The notes beneath the pieces are model-generated. The model had not been told where the DNA came from. It saw nothing but the letters and a program-made list of their open reading frames with translations, and ran no database searches. The translations under genes were made by a program, and so were the position numbers. Of a DNA stretch of 64,000 nucleotides, positions 48,720 through 56,931 are shown piece by piece; the stretch's first letter is position 1; each line of letters starts with the position of its first letter. Location of the stretch: contig NZ_BMMH01000011.1 in NCBI RefSeq assembly GCF_014645735.1, positions 204,499 through 268,498 of the forward strand, read 5' to 3'. Source of the stretch: Nocardia jinanensis (GTDB lineage Bacteria; Actinomycetota; Actinomycetes; Mycobacteriales; Mycobacteriaceae).

Positions 48720-50470
48720 GCAGGAACTCCAATCAACTGTCGGTAGCCGAGCTGCTCGCCCGCAACGGGCAGCAGCCGGCCTCCAGCGGCGGCGGCAGAC
48801 GGCGGCGCGGCGGTCGCGGGCTCTCGGTAGACGATCTGTCCGGAGATCTCCCGGCCGTCGAGCGCAACGGGTCCGCCCACGCGGCTCCCGACGAAGCCGA
48901 TGCGGAGTATGCGCAAGAGCCCGCGGCCGATGCCGCGGAGGCGGGCGATGGCTTCGGCGCGCAAGGCTATGCGGGCGAGCAGGTTTCCTATGCCGCCCCG
49001 GATCCGAACAATTCGCCGATGTCGGGTCCTATCACCGTCTACAACCCGCTCGAGCCGTACCCGGCGGGACCGGGCGGTGACGGCGCTCCCGCGCGGCTGG
49101 GTGATCCGGATTCGTTCGCGGACGGCCGGGACCAGTTACCACCCGCGGAGGAGTCGCGCCGCAGCGGCCGTCGGCGGCGGCCGGAACCGGACGACGATTT
49201 CGCCGCGGAAGGCTATTACGCGAACGAGTCGGGCGCCGAAGCTCCGGCGAACCAGCCCCGGGAGACCGGTCCGCCGACCCCCGGCGGTGGGCGCGCTGCG
49301 CGCCGGCGTGCGGCCGAAGCCGCCGAAGCCGCGGCCGTGGCCGAATCCGCCCCCGAACCGGAGGCTCCAGCGGGCTACGACCTGCCTCCGGGACCCACTG
49401 ATTTCGGCCGCCTGCCGGCACCCCCGGGAATACCGGAGTTCGGCGGTCCGGACGCGGGTCCGTCGTGGCCGGGTCAGGGATTCGACGGTCCACCCCGGCT
49501 GGGACCGCCCGGTGCCGCCCCGCCCACTGAGGCCTGGCAGGCACCCGATATGCCCGGCGACGATTCGCGGCCCAGACTCGAGCGCCGCCGCCGTGGTGCG
49601 CGGCCGCTGCCCGAGCCGGCTTCCTGGCCGGAATCGCCCGAGCCGGGGGCCGCGGACCAGCACACCGTCGCCTGGTCGCCGGCCGACCAGGGTGTGCGGT
49701 TGCGTGCCGGTCTCCAGGGGCTGGAGGCGCCCCCGCACGAAAATCCCGACCACTTCCGCGGCCCAGGACCCAGGAACGGCCGGCCGATGCCGCCCGCTCC
49801 GGGGATGCCGGCACCGGATTTCGGCCAGGACCAGAATTTTCACCCCGGCCAGGGTTTCGGTCCCGGCCAGGGTTTCGGTCCGGACCCCGGTTTCGCTCCC
49901 GACCCGGACTTCGGTCCGGACCCGGGCTTCGCGAAGACCGATATCTTCGCCACCGATGTGCACGGTCCCATGCGGCCGCGTCCGGGCCCGATACCGCCCG
50001 GTGAACAATTCGAAACCGGTGATTTCGAACCGGAATACGATCCCGACGACTACGACGACCCCGAGGACACCGCCGACAGCGAGAACCGCCTGGGCCGTGC
50101 GCGTTCGGCACTGAGCGGCAAATTCGGTGCAGCCGGCGGGAAGCTGGCCGCCACCAAGGCCAGGTTCGGGGCCGCCGCGCGTAATCCCGACCGCGAGACC
50201 ATCGACGATCCGCGCAAACAGTGGATGGTGCTCGGCGCGCAGAGTGTGGGCGCGGCGATCGCCGGGATGCTGGCGTTCAAAGGTTTCGAGATGTTGTGGG
50301 AGGCGCAGCCGCTCGCCGCGCTCGCGCTGGCGGTCGTGGTCATTCTCGGGCTCGTCGCGCTGGTGCGGATCCTGCGGCGCGGCGACGATATGTTCAGTAC
50401 CGTGATCGCTGTGGTCGTCGGTGTGTTCGTCACCCTGGGGCCGCTGGCATTTCTACTCAGTACGGGCTGA
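48716..50470 (+). CDS. Proline-rich membrane protein (Rv0497-like)
   Basis: 584 residues. An acidic/Pro-rich region covers about 1-480, including a run of F-G-P-G-Q-G and F-G-P-D-P-G-type repeats at about 370-405. Two membrane helices close to the C-terminus (about 505-520 and 525-580 region) end with A-F-L-L-S-T-G. The first residues S-V-A-E-L-L-A-R-N-G are conserved in this family. It starts at an ATGA overlap with ppx. Rv0497 is its smaller relative (about 310 residues), so the Pro-rich part is expanded here. Function unknown. Confidence 0.8.
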   Translation: MSRNSNQLSVAELLARNGQQPASSGGGRRRRGGRGLSVDDLSGDLPAVERNGSAHAAPDEADAEYAQEPAADAAEAGDGFGAQGYAGEQVSYAAPDPNNSPMSGPITVYNPLEPYPAGPGGDGAPARLGDPDSFADGRDQLPPAEESRRSGRRRRPEPDDDFAAEGYYANESGAEAPANQPRETGPPTPGGGRAARRRAAEAAEAAAVAESAPEPEAPAGYDLPPGPTDFGRLPAPPGIPEFGGPDAGPSWPGQGFDGPPRLGPPGAAPPTEAWQAPDMPGDDSRPRLERRRRGARPLPEPASWPESPEPGAADQHTVAWSPADQGVRLRAGLQGLEAPPHENPDHFRGPGPRNGRPMPPAPGMPAPDFGQDQNFHPGQGFGPGQGFGPDPGFAPDPDFGPDPGFAKTDIFATDVHGPMRPRPGPIPPGEQFETGDFEPEYDPDDYDDPEDTADSENRLGRARSALSGKFGAAGGKLAATKARFGAAARNPDRETIDDPRKQWMVLGAQSVGAAIAGMLAFKGFEMLWEAQPLAALALAVVVILGLVALVRILRRGDDMFSTVIAVVVGVFVTLGPLAFLLSTG

Positions 50471-50482
50471 GCGAGGCAGGCG

Positions 50483-51409
50483 ATGGCAGGCATTTCTCCC
50501 GCGGCCGGCCCGCGGGACGACGGGCGGCGCCGCGGAATCAAGGTGGGGCTGTCGACCGCCTCGGTCTACCCACAGAACACCGAGGCAGCCTTCCGCTACG
50601 CGGCCGAACTGGGTTACGACGGTGTCGAATTGATGGTCTGGGCCGAACCGGCCAGCCAGAGCATCACCACCGTGCGCGGTTACGCCCGCGAATACGCGGT
50701 GCCGGTACTCGCGGTGCACGCGCCGTGCCTGCTCATCTCGCAGCGCGTGTGGGGTGCCGATCCGGTATCGAAACTGGAACGCAGTGTGCGGACGGCCGAG
50801 GCACTGGGCGCCGATACCGTGGTGGTGCACCCCCCCTTTCGCTGGCAGCGCCGCTACTCCGAGGGTTTCGCCGACCAGGTGACCGAACTCGAGGAGAGCA
50901 GTTCGGTCGCCGTGGCGGTCGAGAACATGTTCCCGATGCGGGCCGATCGGCTCTTCGCCCGCCGGGCCCGCGATATCCAGCGATTGGAACGACGTGGCGG
51001 ACCAGGCCTTTCGCTGACCGCGTTCAGCCCCACATACGACCCCACCGACACCGGCTTCCGGCACTACACGCTCGACCTGTCGCATACGGCGACCGCCGGC
51101 ACCGATCCGCTGGCACTGGCCGAGCGGATGGGCCCGGGTCTGGTCCATCTGCATCTCGCCGACGGTCGCGGCGCCGCCCACGACGAGCACCTGGTCCCCG
51201 GCGAAGGCACGCAGCCGTGCGCGCAGGTGTGCGCCGCGCTGGTCCGCGACGATTTCACCGGCCACGCGGTGGCCGAGATCAACACCCAGGAAGCACGCAC
51301 CACCGTAGCCCGCGCCGCCATGCTGGAGCGCACGCTCGCCTTCGCCCGGACCCATCTGAATCCGGCGATCACCTCGCGGCCCGACCCCAGCCCCATCGAG
51401 ACCCGTTGA
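50483..51409 (+). CDS. Sugar phosphate isomerase/epimerase-like TIM-barrel protein
   Basis: 308 residues of the xylose-isomerase-like TIM-barrel superfamily: V-G-L-S-T-A-S-V-Y near the N-terminus, E-L-M-V-W, V-H-A-P-C-L-L, V-V-V-H-P-P-F-R, V-A-V-E-N-M-F-P (Glu), L-D-L-S-H-T and a late V-A-E-I-N-T. Metal-binding Glu/His/Asp are in place. Corresponds to Rv0498. It starts 12 bases after the Pro-rich membrane protein gene, so probably the third gene of the ppx operon. Substrate unknown. Confidence 0.87.
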   Translation: MAGISPAAGPRDDGRRRGIKVGLSTASVYPQNTEAAFRYAAELGYDGVELMVWAEPASQSITTVRGYAREYAVPVLAVHAPCLLISQRVWGADPVSKLERSVRTAEALGADTVVVHPPFRWQRRYSEGFADQVTELEESSSVAVAVENMFPMRADRLFARRARDIQRLERRGGPGLSLTAFSPTYDPTDTGFRHYTLDLSHTATAGTDPLALAERMGPGLVHLHLADGRGAAHDEHLVPGEGTQPCAQVCAALVRDDFTGHAVAEINTQEARTTVARAAMLERTLAFARTHLNPAITSRPDPSPIETR

Positions 51410-51561
51410 GCTGTGTTTTCGGCACCGCCGCAGGCGGCACCGAAAACGCGGAAACACCGCCCCTACCGGTCCCGCCTGTACGCGCGCGAGCACGCTGTAC
51501 CAAGATTGACCGGCAGTATGCACCCGCGGAACGGTTACCGGGCCGAGGAGAAGGAGTACCG

Positions 51562-52464
51562 ATGACGACGGAGACGGACCTGAGCGCCGAGCGGGAACTG
51601 GCGTCCACCGACGCGCCGTTCAGCCGGGTCTGCGCCCTGACCGAACTCGCCGCCGACGAACCGGGCGACGGGCGCTATCGCGGCGTCATCGACGATATCT
51701 GGACGATCGGGCCGAAAGTGCACGGCGGAACCATGGTCGCCGGTTCGGCTGCCGCGGCGAGCCGCTGGCTGCGCACAGTGGAACCGGATCGCGCGAGTAT
51801 GGCGCCACTGTCCGGAAGTACCGATTTCCTCGGTGCTCCCGAGCCCGGCGAGGTCCTCTACGAGGTGACGATCCGCAAGGTGGGCCGACAGATCTGCCTG
51901 GTGGATGTGACGCTGGTGCAGCGCGGCCGCCCACTGGTCCGCACGGCCTTCACGTTCGGCCATCTGGACGGACCGGACCGCCCGCCGCTCTACAGTCCGG
52001 AGCACACCGATCTCCCGGTGGAACCGTCGGACGGCGCCATCGGTTACGAACCGGGCTCGTCGATGGGCCGGATCGTGCACGTGGCCCGGGGAATGGACGC
52101 CTTCCTGGACCGGGAATGGGCCCCGTTCATCGAGAACGCCCACGGCGAACCCCGGCTGCGAATGTGGTTGCGCCCGCGACCGGGCGACCAGGCCGATCCG
52201 GAGATCGCCACCTATATCGCCATGATGGCCGCCGATATGTGCCCGCCGGTACCCACCAATCTGGGCTATTTCGGCTGGTCGCCGACGGTCCAGATGACGA
52301 CCTACCTCCGCGGCCGCCCCGCCCCTGGCTGGTTGCGCGTCATCGCCACCGCCCACGAGGTCGGCGGTGGGATTTTCGATTCGGATCAGATCGTGGTCGA
52401 CTCCACGGGCGCGCTCGTCGCGCAGAGCCGCCAGCTGGCGCTACTCCCTTCACCCAAGCGGTGA
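51562..52464 (+). CDS. Acyl-CoA thioesterase-like double hot-dog protein
   Basis: 300 residues arranged as two hot-dog-like halves: the first with K-V-H-G-G-T-M-V-A-G-S-A-A-A-A-S-R-W, the second ending in V-A-T/I-A-H-E-V-G-G-G-I-F-D-S-D-Q. The G-G-G-I-F-D-S-D-Q-x-V motif is typical of TesB-like/fatty acyl thioesterases of this order. Corresponds to Rv0499. The ATG at 51562 follows GGAGAAGGAGTACC. The 151 bases before it contain a GTTTTCGGCACCGCC-type hairpin that may be a terminator for the upstream gene. Confidence 0.85.
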   Translation: MTTETDLSAERELASTDAPFSRVCALTELAADEPGDGRYRGVIDDIWTIGPKVHGGTMVAGSAAAASRWLRTVEPDRASMAPLSGSTDFLGAPEPGEVLYEVTIRKVGRQICLVDVTLVQRGRPLVRTAFTFGHLDGPDRPPLYSPEHTDLPVEPSDGAIGYEPGSSMGRIVHVARGMDAFLDREWAPFIENAHGEPRLRMWLRPRPGDQADPEIATYIAMMAADMCPPVPTNLGYFGWSPTVQMTTYLRGRPAPGWLRVIATAHEVGGGIFDSDQIVVDSTGALVAQSRQLALLPSPKR

Positions 52465-52467
52465 GCT

Positions 52468-52590
52468 GTGTTTATTGGCGCCGCCTTCGGCGGCGGGGGC
52501 GGGGCCCTATTAACCCCGGTTCTTCACTCCTTCGCTCAGTCGCTGCGCTCCTTCGCTACGTCGCTCCAGAACCGGGGCGGGCCCCGCCTA
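52468..52590 (-). repeat. Family B interspersed repeat (inverted)
   Basis: The reverse complement of the copies at 7765, 8929 and 23346: GTGTTTATTGGCGCCGCC, GGCCCTATTAACCCCGG, TTCTTCACTCC, purine/pyrimidine core, and CCAGAACCGGGGCGGGCC. It begins three bases after the thioesterase stop, so the gene reads into the element and its hairpins may end the transcript. Confidence 0.75.
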
Positions 52591-52849
52591 CTGAGGTGGA
52601 CCATCCGGAGTGACGGAAGGTGGTGTGCGTAGGGAGGTGTGTGCGTAGGGAGGTGTGTGCGTAGGTGAGCCTCGGACGGTCGGTGTGGGATCACGGCGTT
52701 GTGAGTGGTCGATGGTTGTCGGGTTCCCGGGACGTGCTCGGTCGCTCGCCCGCCCGCGCTATGCCGGTGTGCTCCGGCCGCGCAGGTAGGCCGTCGAGCG
52801 CCGACAGGATGTGACCGACGGGATGTGAACAGAAATGAGCCTCGACCGG

Positions 52850-52930
52850 CCTGGGTAGATTCACAGCGCTGGAAGTGCTCGGAGGTCGCGGCTCTGTGGA
52901 CTGCCTGTCGCACGCGCATACGCTGGGTCG
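52850..52930 (-). repeat. Family A interspersed repeat (inverted core)
   Basis: GGGTAGATTCACAGCGCTGG and CTCTGTGGACTGCCTGTCGC line up with the reverse complement of 7650-7720 (GGCAGGCCGTCCATAGATGG ... CTGTGAACCTACG). Between the B copy and here, 52593-52640 matches the reverse complement of the CTCCGGATGGTC end. About 200 bases without clear similarity lie between. Gap 52465-53105 holds no gene. Confidence 0.5.
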
Positions 52931-53105
52931 CCGCGCTCGCGCTCCGGGACCAGGGTGGGCCCGACCGATCCCGGTGCGGACGCTGTGTGGGCCGGGGCGG
53001 ATCGGAGGGACGTGACGCCAGGTCGTGGACCTGTGTGGTCCGGGCCCGGGAACAATGGGGGCCCCGGACCTGCTCGCCCTAGGCGTGCCAAGAACAATGG
53101 CGCGT

Positions 53106-53924
53106 ATGACACGAATTGCGGTGATCGGCGGCGGCCGGATCGGGGAGGCCCTCATTGCCGGCCTGCTGGAGGCCGGGCGGGCCGTCAAGGACTTGGTGGT
53201 GGTCGAAACACACGCCGACCGGGCCGAACTGCTCGCTGATCGGTTCGGGGTCCGGGTGACCGACGCGGTCACCGATGCCGCGGTGGGTGCCGATCTGCTG
53301 GTGGTCGCGGTGAAACCGGCCGATGTCGACGCAGTGCTCACCGAGCTGAGCAAGGCCGATCTGGGTGGCGATCGTGACCAGATCCTGGTCTCGCTGGCGG
53401 CCGGGGTACCGACGGCGCGGCTGGAGGGCAAACTTCCCGCGGGTTTCCCCGTCGTCCGGGTCATGCCGAACACCCCGATGCTGGTCGGCGCGGGAATGAG
53501 CGTGCTGGCCGCGGGCCGCTACGCCAAACCCGAACAGATGGAGCTGGTGACCGAACTGCTGAGCACGGTGGGCCAGGTGTGTGTGGTCCCCGAATCGCAG
53601 ATGGACGCGGTGACCGCGGTCTCGGGGTCCGGGCCCGCCTATTTCTTCCTGGTCGTCGAGGCGATGGTGGAGGCGGGTGTCGGCCTGGGACTGACCCGCG
53701 ATATCGCCGCGCAACTGGTCACCCAGACGATGCTGGGTTCGGCGGCCATGCTCGCGGAGTCGGGGCAGAGCGCGGTCGACCTGCGGGCGGCGGTCACCTC
53801 CCCGGCGGGAACCACTGCGGCGGCGGTGCGTGAACTGGAGCGGGCGGGCCTGCGTTCGGCCTTCCTGGAAGCGCTGCACGCGGCCAAACAGCGTTCTGCC
53901 GAACAGGGCACGACCACGGAGTGA
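53106..53924 (+). CDS. proC: Pyrroline-5-carboxylate reductase
   Basis: About 272 residues. Rossmann motif I-A-V-I-G-G-G-R-I-G-E-A-L (4-16), V-A-V-K-P-A-D-V, R-V-M-P-N-T-P-M-L-V-G-A-G-M, G-S-G-P-A-Y-F-F-L and R-A-A-V-T-S-P-A-G-T-T-A-A-A-V. Last step of proline synthesis, NAD(P)H-dependent. ATG at 53106 is used; an ATG three codons upstream (53097) is equally possible, and neither has a clear ribosome binding site. Corresponds to Rv0500. Confidence 0.95.
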   Translation: MTRIAVIGGGRIGEALIAGLLEAGRAVKDLVVVETHADRAELLADRFGVRVTDAVTDAAVGADLLVVAVKPADVDAVLTELSKADLGGDRDQILVSLAAGVPTARLEGKLPAGFPVVRVMPNTPMLVGAGMSVLAAGRYAKPEQMELVTELLSTVGQVCVVPESQMDAVTAVSGSGPAYFFLVVEAMVEAGVGLGLTRDIAAQLVTQTMLGSAAMLAESGQSAVDLRAAVTSPAGTTAAAVRELERAGLRSAFLEALHAAKQRSAEQGTTTE

Positions 53925-54069
53925 CCTCCTGCCCCCCAGCGTATGAACCTGATTTCTCACTCCCGTCGCAGTAATCCCACTGGTCCCGCTAAGCTTCAAG
54001 GAGCACGTGCGTGTCTGTTCCGCCGGTGGGGAAGCCGGTGGCGCGGACGTGCCGGAGGTCAGTGGTGCG

Positions 54070-54318
54070 ATGATGTCTTCGAACAAGATGTCCGCTAACA
54101 GCGGCGGTGGTTCGTCGCCAGGACAATCAATACTCGGTGGTGGTACGCAATTCCTCACCGTCGCCGAGGTGGCAAATTTGATGAGAGTTTCCAAGATGAC
54201 GGTGTACCGGTTGGTGCACTCGGGAGAGTTGCCGGCGGTCCGCGTCGGGAGATCTTTCCGGGTACACGCCAAGGCCGTGCACGATTATCTGGAGACGTCA
54301 TATTTCGATGCCGGGTGA
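54070..54318 (+). CDS. Excisionase/BldC-like helix-turn-helix protein
   Basis: 82 residues. After a Ser/Gly-rich N-terminus, residues 30-80 form the MerR-like/excisionase HTH (L-T-V-A-E-V-A-N-L-M-R-V-S-K-M-T-V-Y-R-L-V, then V-R-V-G-R-S-F-R-V), ending Y-L-E-T-S-Y-F-D-A-G. It corresponds to Rv0500A and resembles the developmental regulator BldC of Streptomyces. The ATG at 54070 has GGAGG 11 bases upstream. Small size and position before the 33-residue protein gene are conserved. Confidence 0.9.
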   Translation: MMSSNKMSANSGGGSSPGQSILGGGTQFLTVAEVANLMRVSKMTVYRLVHSGELPAVRVGRSFRVHAKAVHDYLETSYFDAG

Positions 54319-54519
54319 AGGCGGTTACCGGCTCGCGGGAGCGGGCCGGTAACATCAACCCTCGCTGTGCGGGATCGGCGGCGCGCAACCAGGCTCTTCG
54401 GGGTCGCGCGCAGCCGCCGCCTGCAGGGCTGAGATTCAGCCACGAGCAACCGGGCATTCGACCGGACAGTTGACGTAAGCGAGCGCGAGACGCGCCGAGG
54501 AGAGAACGCGAGGCACCCT

Positions 54520-54621
54520 ATGGGTTCTGTGATCAAGAAGCGCCGCAAGCGCATGTCGAAGAAGAAGCACCGCAAGCTGCTTCGTCGTACCCGCGTGCAG
54601 CGGCGCAAACTCGGCAAGTAA
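54520..54621 (+). CDS. Small ribosomal protein bS22 / AURKAIP1-COX24 domain peptide
   Basis: A 33-residue peptide starting [13 protein letters not shown], rich in Lys/Arg with no acidic residue, ending R-R-K-L-G-K. It matches Rv0500B and the AURKAIP1/COX24 domain; the mycobacterial homologue was seen in the 30S subunit of M. smegmatis by cryo-EM and named bS22. The ATG lies 201 bases after the HTH gene, and a strong terminator follows 21 bases after the stop. Very likely real. Confidence 0.9.
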
Positions 54622-54642
54622 GCACAACCGCGCTTCGTCATC

Positions 54643-54678
54643 AGCGAAACCCGCTACCATTCGGTGGCGGGTTTCGCT
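54643..54678 (+). terminator. Terminator after bS22
   Basis: AGCGAAACCCGCTACC (54643-54658) pairs with GGTGGCGGGTTTCGCT (54663-54678) with one G-U pair and a four-base loop. A GCGTTTCC follows. Confidence 0.8.
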
Positions 54679-54808
54679 GCGTTTCCATCAACTGAAATCG
54701 GGGTTAGGTCCCCGTTAAGAAGCCGGGGGCCGATGCTTCGGCCGTTAGGCTGGTAGTCGGAACTATTGAGCGGGGGCTCGATGCTCGAGGTGGAACGGTC
54801 CGGTGCGG

Positions 54809-55882
54809 ATGGACACTGAAGCGAACGGCAGCTACAAGCCCAAGGTGGTGCTGGTGACCGGCGCCAGCCGGTACTTCGGGGGCAATGTCGTGTGCCGGCT
54901 GGTCTCCGATCCCGATATCGAACGAGTCGTCGCAGTCGACGTACTCACCCCCGCGCCGCCGCTGCGCCGCCGGATGGGCCGCGCGGAATTCGTGCGCGCC
55001 GATATACGGAATCCGTTGATCCGCAAGGTCATCGAGCGTTATCGAGTCGATACCGTCGTGCACACCGCGGTGCTGTCGCAGCCGCCCTCGGGCGGTGGCC
55101 GGGCCGCGATGAAGGATATGAACGTCCTCGGCGCGATGCAGCTGTTCGCCGTCTGCCAGAAATCACCGACTGTGCGCCGGGTGGTGTCACGTTCGAGTTC
55201 CGGGGTATACGGCGGGAGTGCCAAGGATCCCGCGAAGTTCACGGAGGAAATGAGCGCACGCAGGGCACCGGGCGGATGGTTCGCCCGGGACATGATCGAG
55301 ATCGAGGGCTTCGCCCGCGGTCTCGCTCGACGACGCCCCGATATCCCCGTGCTCACCCTGCGTCTCGCACCGATGGTCGGACCCGGCCTGGGGGCCCGGG
55401 CCGGGCAATTGATGCGCTCTCCGGTCACCCCGACCGTGCTCGGCCGGGACGCGCGGATGCAGTTCCTCCACGAGGAGGATGCGGTCGCGGCCTTGGTCCA
55501 CGCCGTCCGGTCCGGCCCGGGCGGCACCTTCAATGTGGCCGGTGACGGCGCGCTCGCACTTTCGCAGGCAGTTCGCCGTTCCGGTCGGGTCGCAATGCCG
55601 GTACCCTGGTCGGTGTTCCGCACCGTCGGTAGGACCCTGATGGGTCCGGTGATGCGTGATTTCAGTTCCGAGCAGCTCGATTATTTTCTTTTCGGTTGTG
55701 GTCTGGACACGACGCGTATGCGCGGCGAACTCGGGTTCGAACCGCGCTGGACGACGGTACAGGCGTTCGACGACTTCACCGGGGGCGCAGCGTCGCGGCC
55801 CGTAGTCGATCCAGCGTGGATCGACGCCGCAGAAAACAAACTGCTCGGCCTCATCGGGGCCGGTACGGGAGCACATACATGA
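54809..55882 (+). CDS. NAD-dependent epimerase-like protein (GalE2/Rv0501 type)
   Basis: 357 residues, extended SDR fold: V-L-V-T-G-A-S-R-Y-F-G-G at about 16-27, D-V-L-T-P acidic strand end, and V-V-S-R-S-S-S-G-V-Y-G-G. The expected Y-x-x-x-K is not seen: the position reads W-F-A-R-D-M-I-E-I-E-G. Epimerase chemistry is therefore doubtful, although Rv0501 is named GalE2. It overlaps the acyltransferase gene by 4 bp. ATG at 54809 (a GTG at 54803 is possible). Confidence 0.8.
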   Translation: MDTEANGSYKPKVVLVTGASRYFGGNVVCRLVSDPDIERVVAVDVLTPAPPLRRRMGRAEFVRADIRNPLIRKVIERYRVDTVVHTAVLSQPPSGGGRAAMKDMNVLGAMQLFAVCQKSPTVRRVVSRSSSGVYGGSAKDPAKFTEEMSARRAPGGWFARDMIEIEGFARGLARRRPDIPVLTLRLAPMVGPGLGARAGQLMRSPVTPTVLGRDARMQFLHEEDAVAALVHAVRSGPGGTFNVAGDGALALSQAVRRSGRVAMPVPWSVFRTVGRTLMGPVMRDFSSEQLDYFLFGCGLDTTRMRGELGFEPRWTTVQAFDDFTGGAASRPVVDPAWIDAAENKLLGLIGAGTGAHT

Positions 55883-56892
55883 ACGACGTCGCCAAAGTCA
55901 TCAGACTGCAGGACCTCGCCACCGTGCCGCGGCCACGGCCCGCGACACGTGCCTGGACCGGTCCTGCCGACCGGTCGGTGACCTCGCTGACCGACCGTCT
56001 CACCCCGCCCATACCTCCTGAACCGCGCTCGCTCTCCGAGCTGATGCGCGGCGCACTCGGCAAGCAGATCGGCCGCACCGCCGAATTCGCCAGGCGCCGG
56101 CTCACCGGCGACTATCAGGTCGACGAATTCGGATTCGACGAGCACCTGCTCGAATCGGTCCTGTTACCGGCCCTGCGCCCGCTCGCCGACAACTGGTTCC
56201 GGGTTCAGACCACCGGCATGGAGAACGTGCCGGAAGTCGGTGGCGCGCTGATCGTGGCGAACCACGCCGGCACCGTCCCGCTCGACGGGCTCATGTTGCA
56301 GCTCGCGGTACACGACCATCACGCCAAACAGCGCGCCCTGCGCCTGCTGGCCGCCGACCTGGTCTTCGAGATGCCGATGCTGGGTACCCTGGCCCGCAAA
56401 GCCGGCCACACTCTGGCCTGCCGCCCCGACGCGGAACGACTCCTGAGCTCCGGTGAACTCACCGGTGTGTTCCCCGAGGGCTTCAAGGGCGTCGGAAAGA
56501 AGTACGCGGACCGGTACAAACTGCAGCGATTCGGGCGCGGCGGATTCGTCGCGGCGGCGGTGCGCGCCGGGGTACCGATCATCCCGTGCTCGATCGTGGG
56601 TTCCGAGGAGATCTACCCGAAGCTCGCCGATATCAAGCCGTTGGCCCGGCTCCTCGGCCTGCCCTACTTTCCGGTGACCCCGACGTTCCCGCACCTGGGA
56701 CCGCTCGGCGCGGTACCGCTGCCCTCGAAGTGGTACATCGAATTCGGCACTCCGATCAGCACCACCGAATACCAGGCCGAGGACGCCGACGACCCGATGC
56801 TCATGTTCGAGGTCACCGACCAGGTCCGCGAAACGATCCAGCAGACCCTCTACAAACTTCTGGTCAAACGCCGCAACGCCTTCATGGGGTGA
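55879..56892 (+). CDS. Lysophospholipid acyltransferase family protein (Rv0502-like)
   Basis: 337 residues. PlsC-type motifs N-H-A-G-T-V-P-L-D (H-x4-D), F-P-E-G-F-K-G and V-P-I-I-P-C-S-I-V-G. An N-terminal segment of about 75 residues precedes the acyltransferase domain. Probable membrane-associated transfer of an acyl chain to a glycerolipid. Translation is coupled to the epimerase-like gene (ATGA), so they probably act together. ATG at 55879. Convergent with serB1. Confidence 0.87.
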   Translation: MNDVAKVIRLQDLATVPRPRPATRAWTGPADRSVTSLTDRLTPPIPPEPRSLSELMRGALGKQIGRTAEFARRRLTGDYQVDEFGFDEHLLESVLLPALRPLADNWFRVQTTGMENVPEVGGALIVANHAGTVPLDGLMLQLAVHDHHAKQRALRLLAADLVFEMPMLGTLARKAGHTLACRPDAERLLSSGELTGVFPEGFKGVGKKYADRYKLQRFGRGGFVAAAVRAGVPIIPCSIVGSEEIYPKLADIKPLARLLGLPYFPVTPTFPHLGPLGAVPLPSKWYIEFGTPISTTEYQAEDADDPMLMFEVTDQVRETIQQTLYKLLVKRRNAFMG

Positions 56893-56931
56893 TGGTCCGG
56901 GTCGGTTGTGGAGCCGCGCGCTGGGGAGGAG

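Noticed and set aside
51418..51460. Perfect terminator between the TIM-barrel and thioesterase genes
   Set aside because: GTTTTCGGCACCGCC pairs with GGCGGCACCGAAAAC only with mismatches in the middle, and there is no U-tract. It is mentioned in the thioesterase entry as possible.
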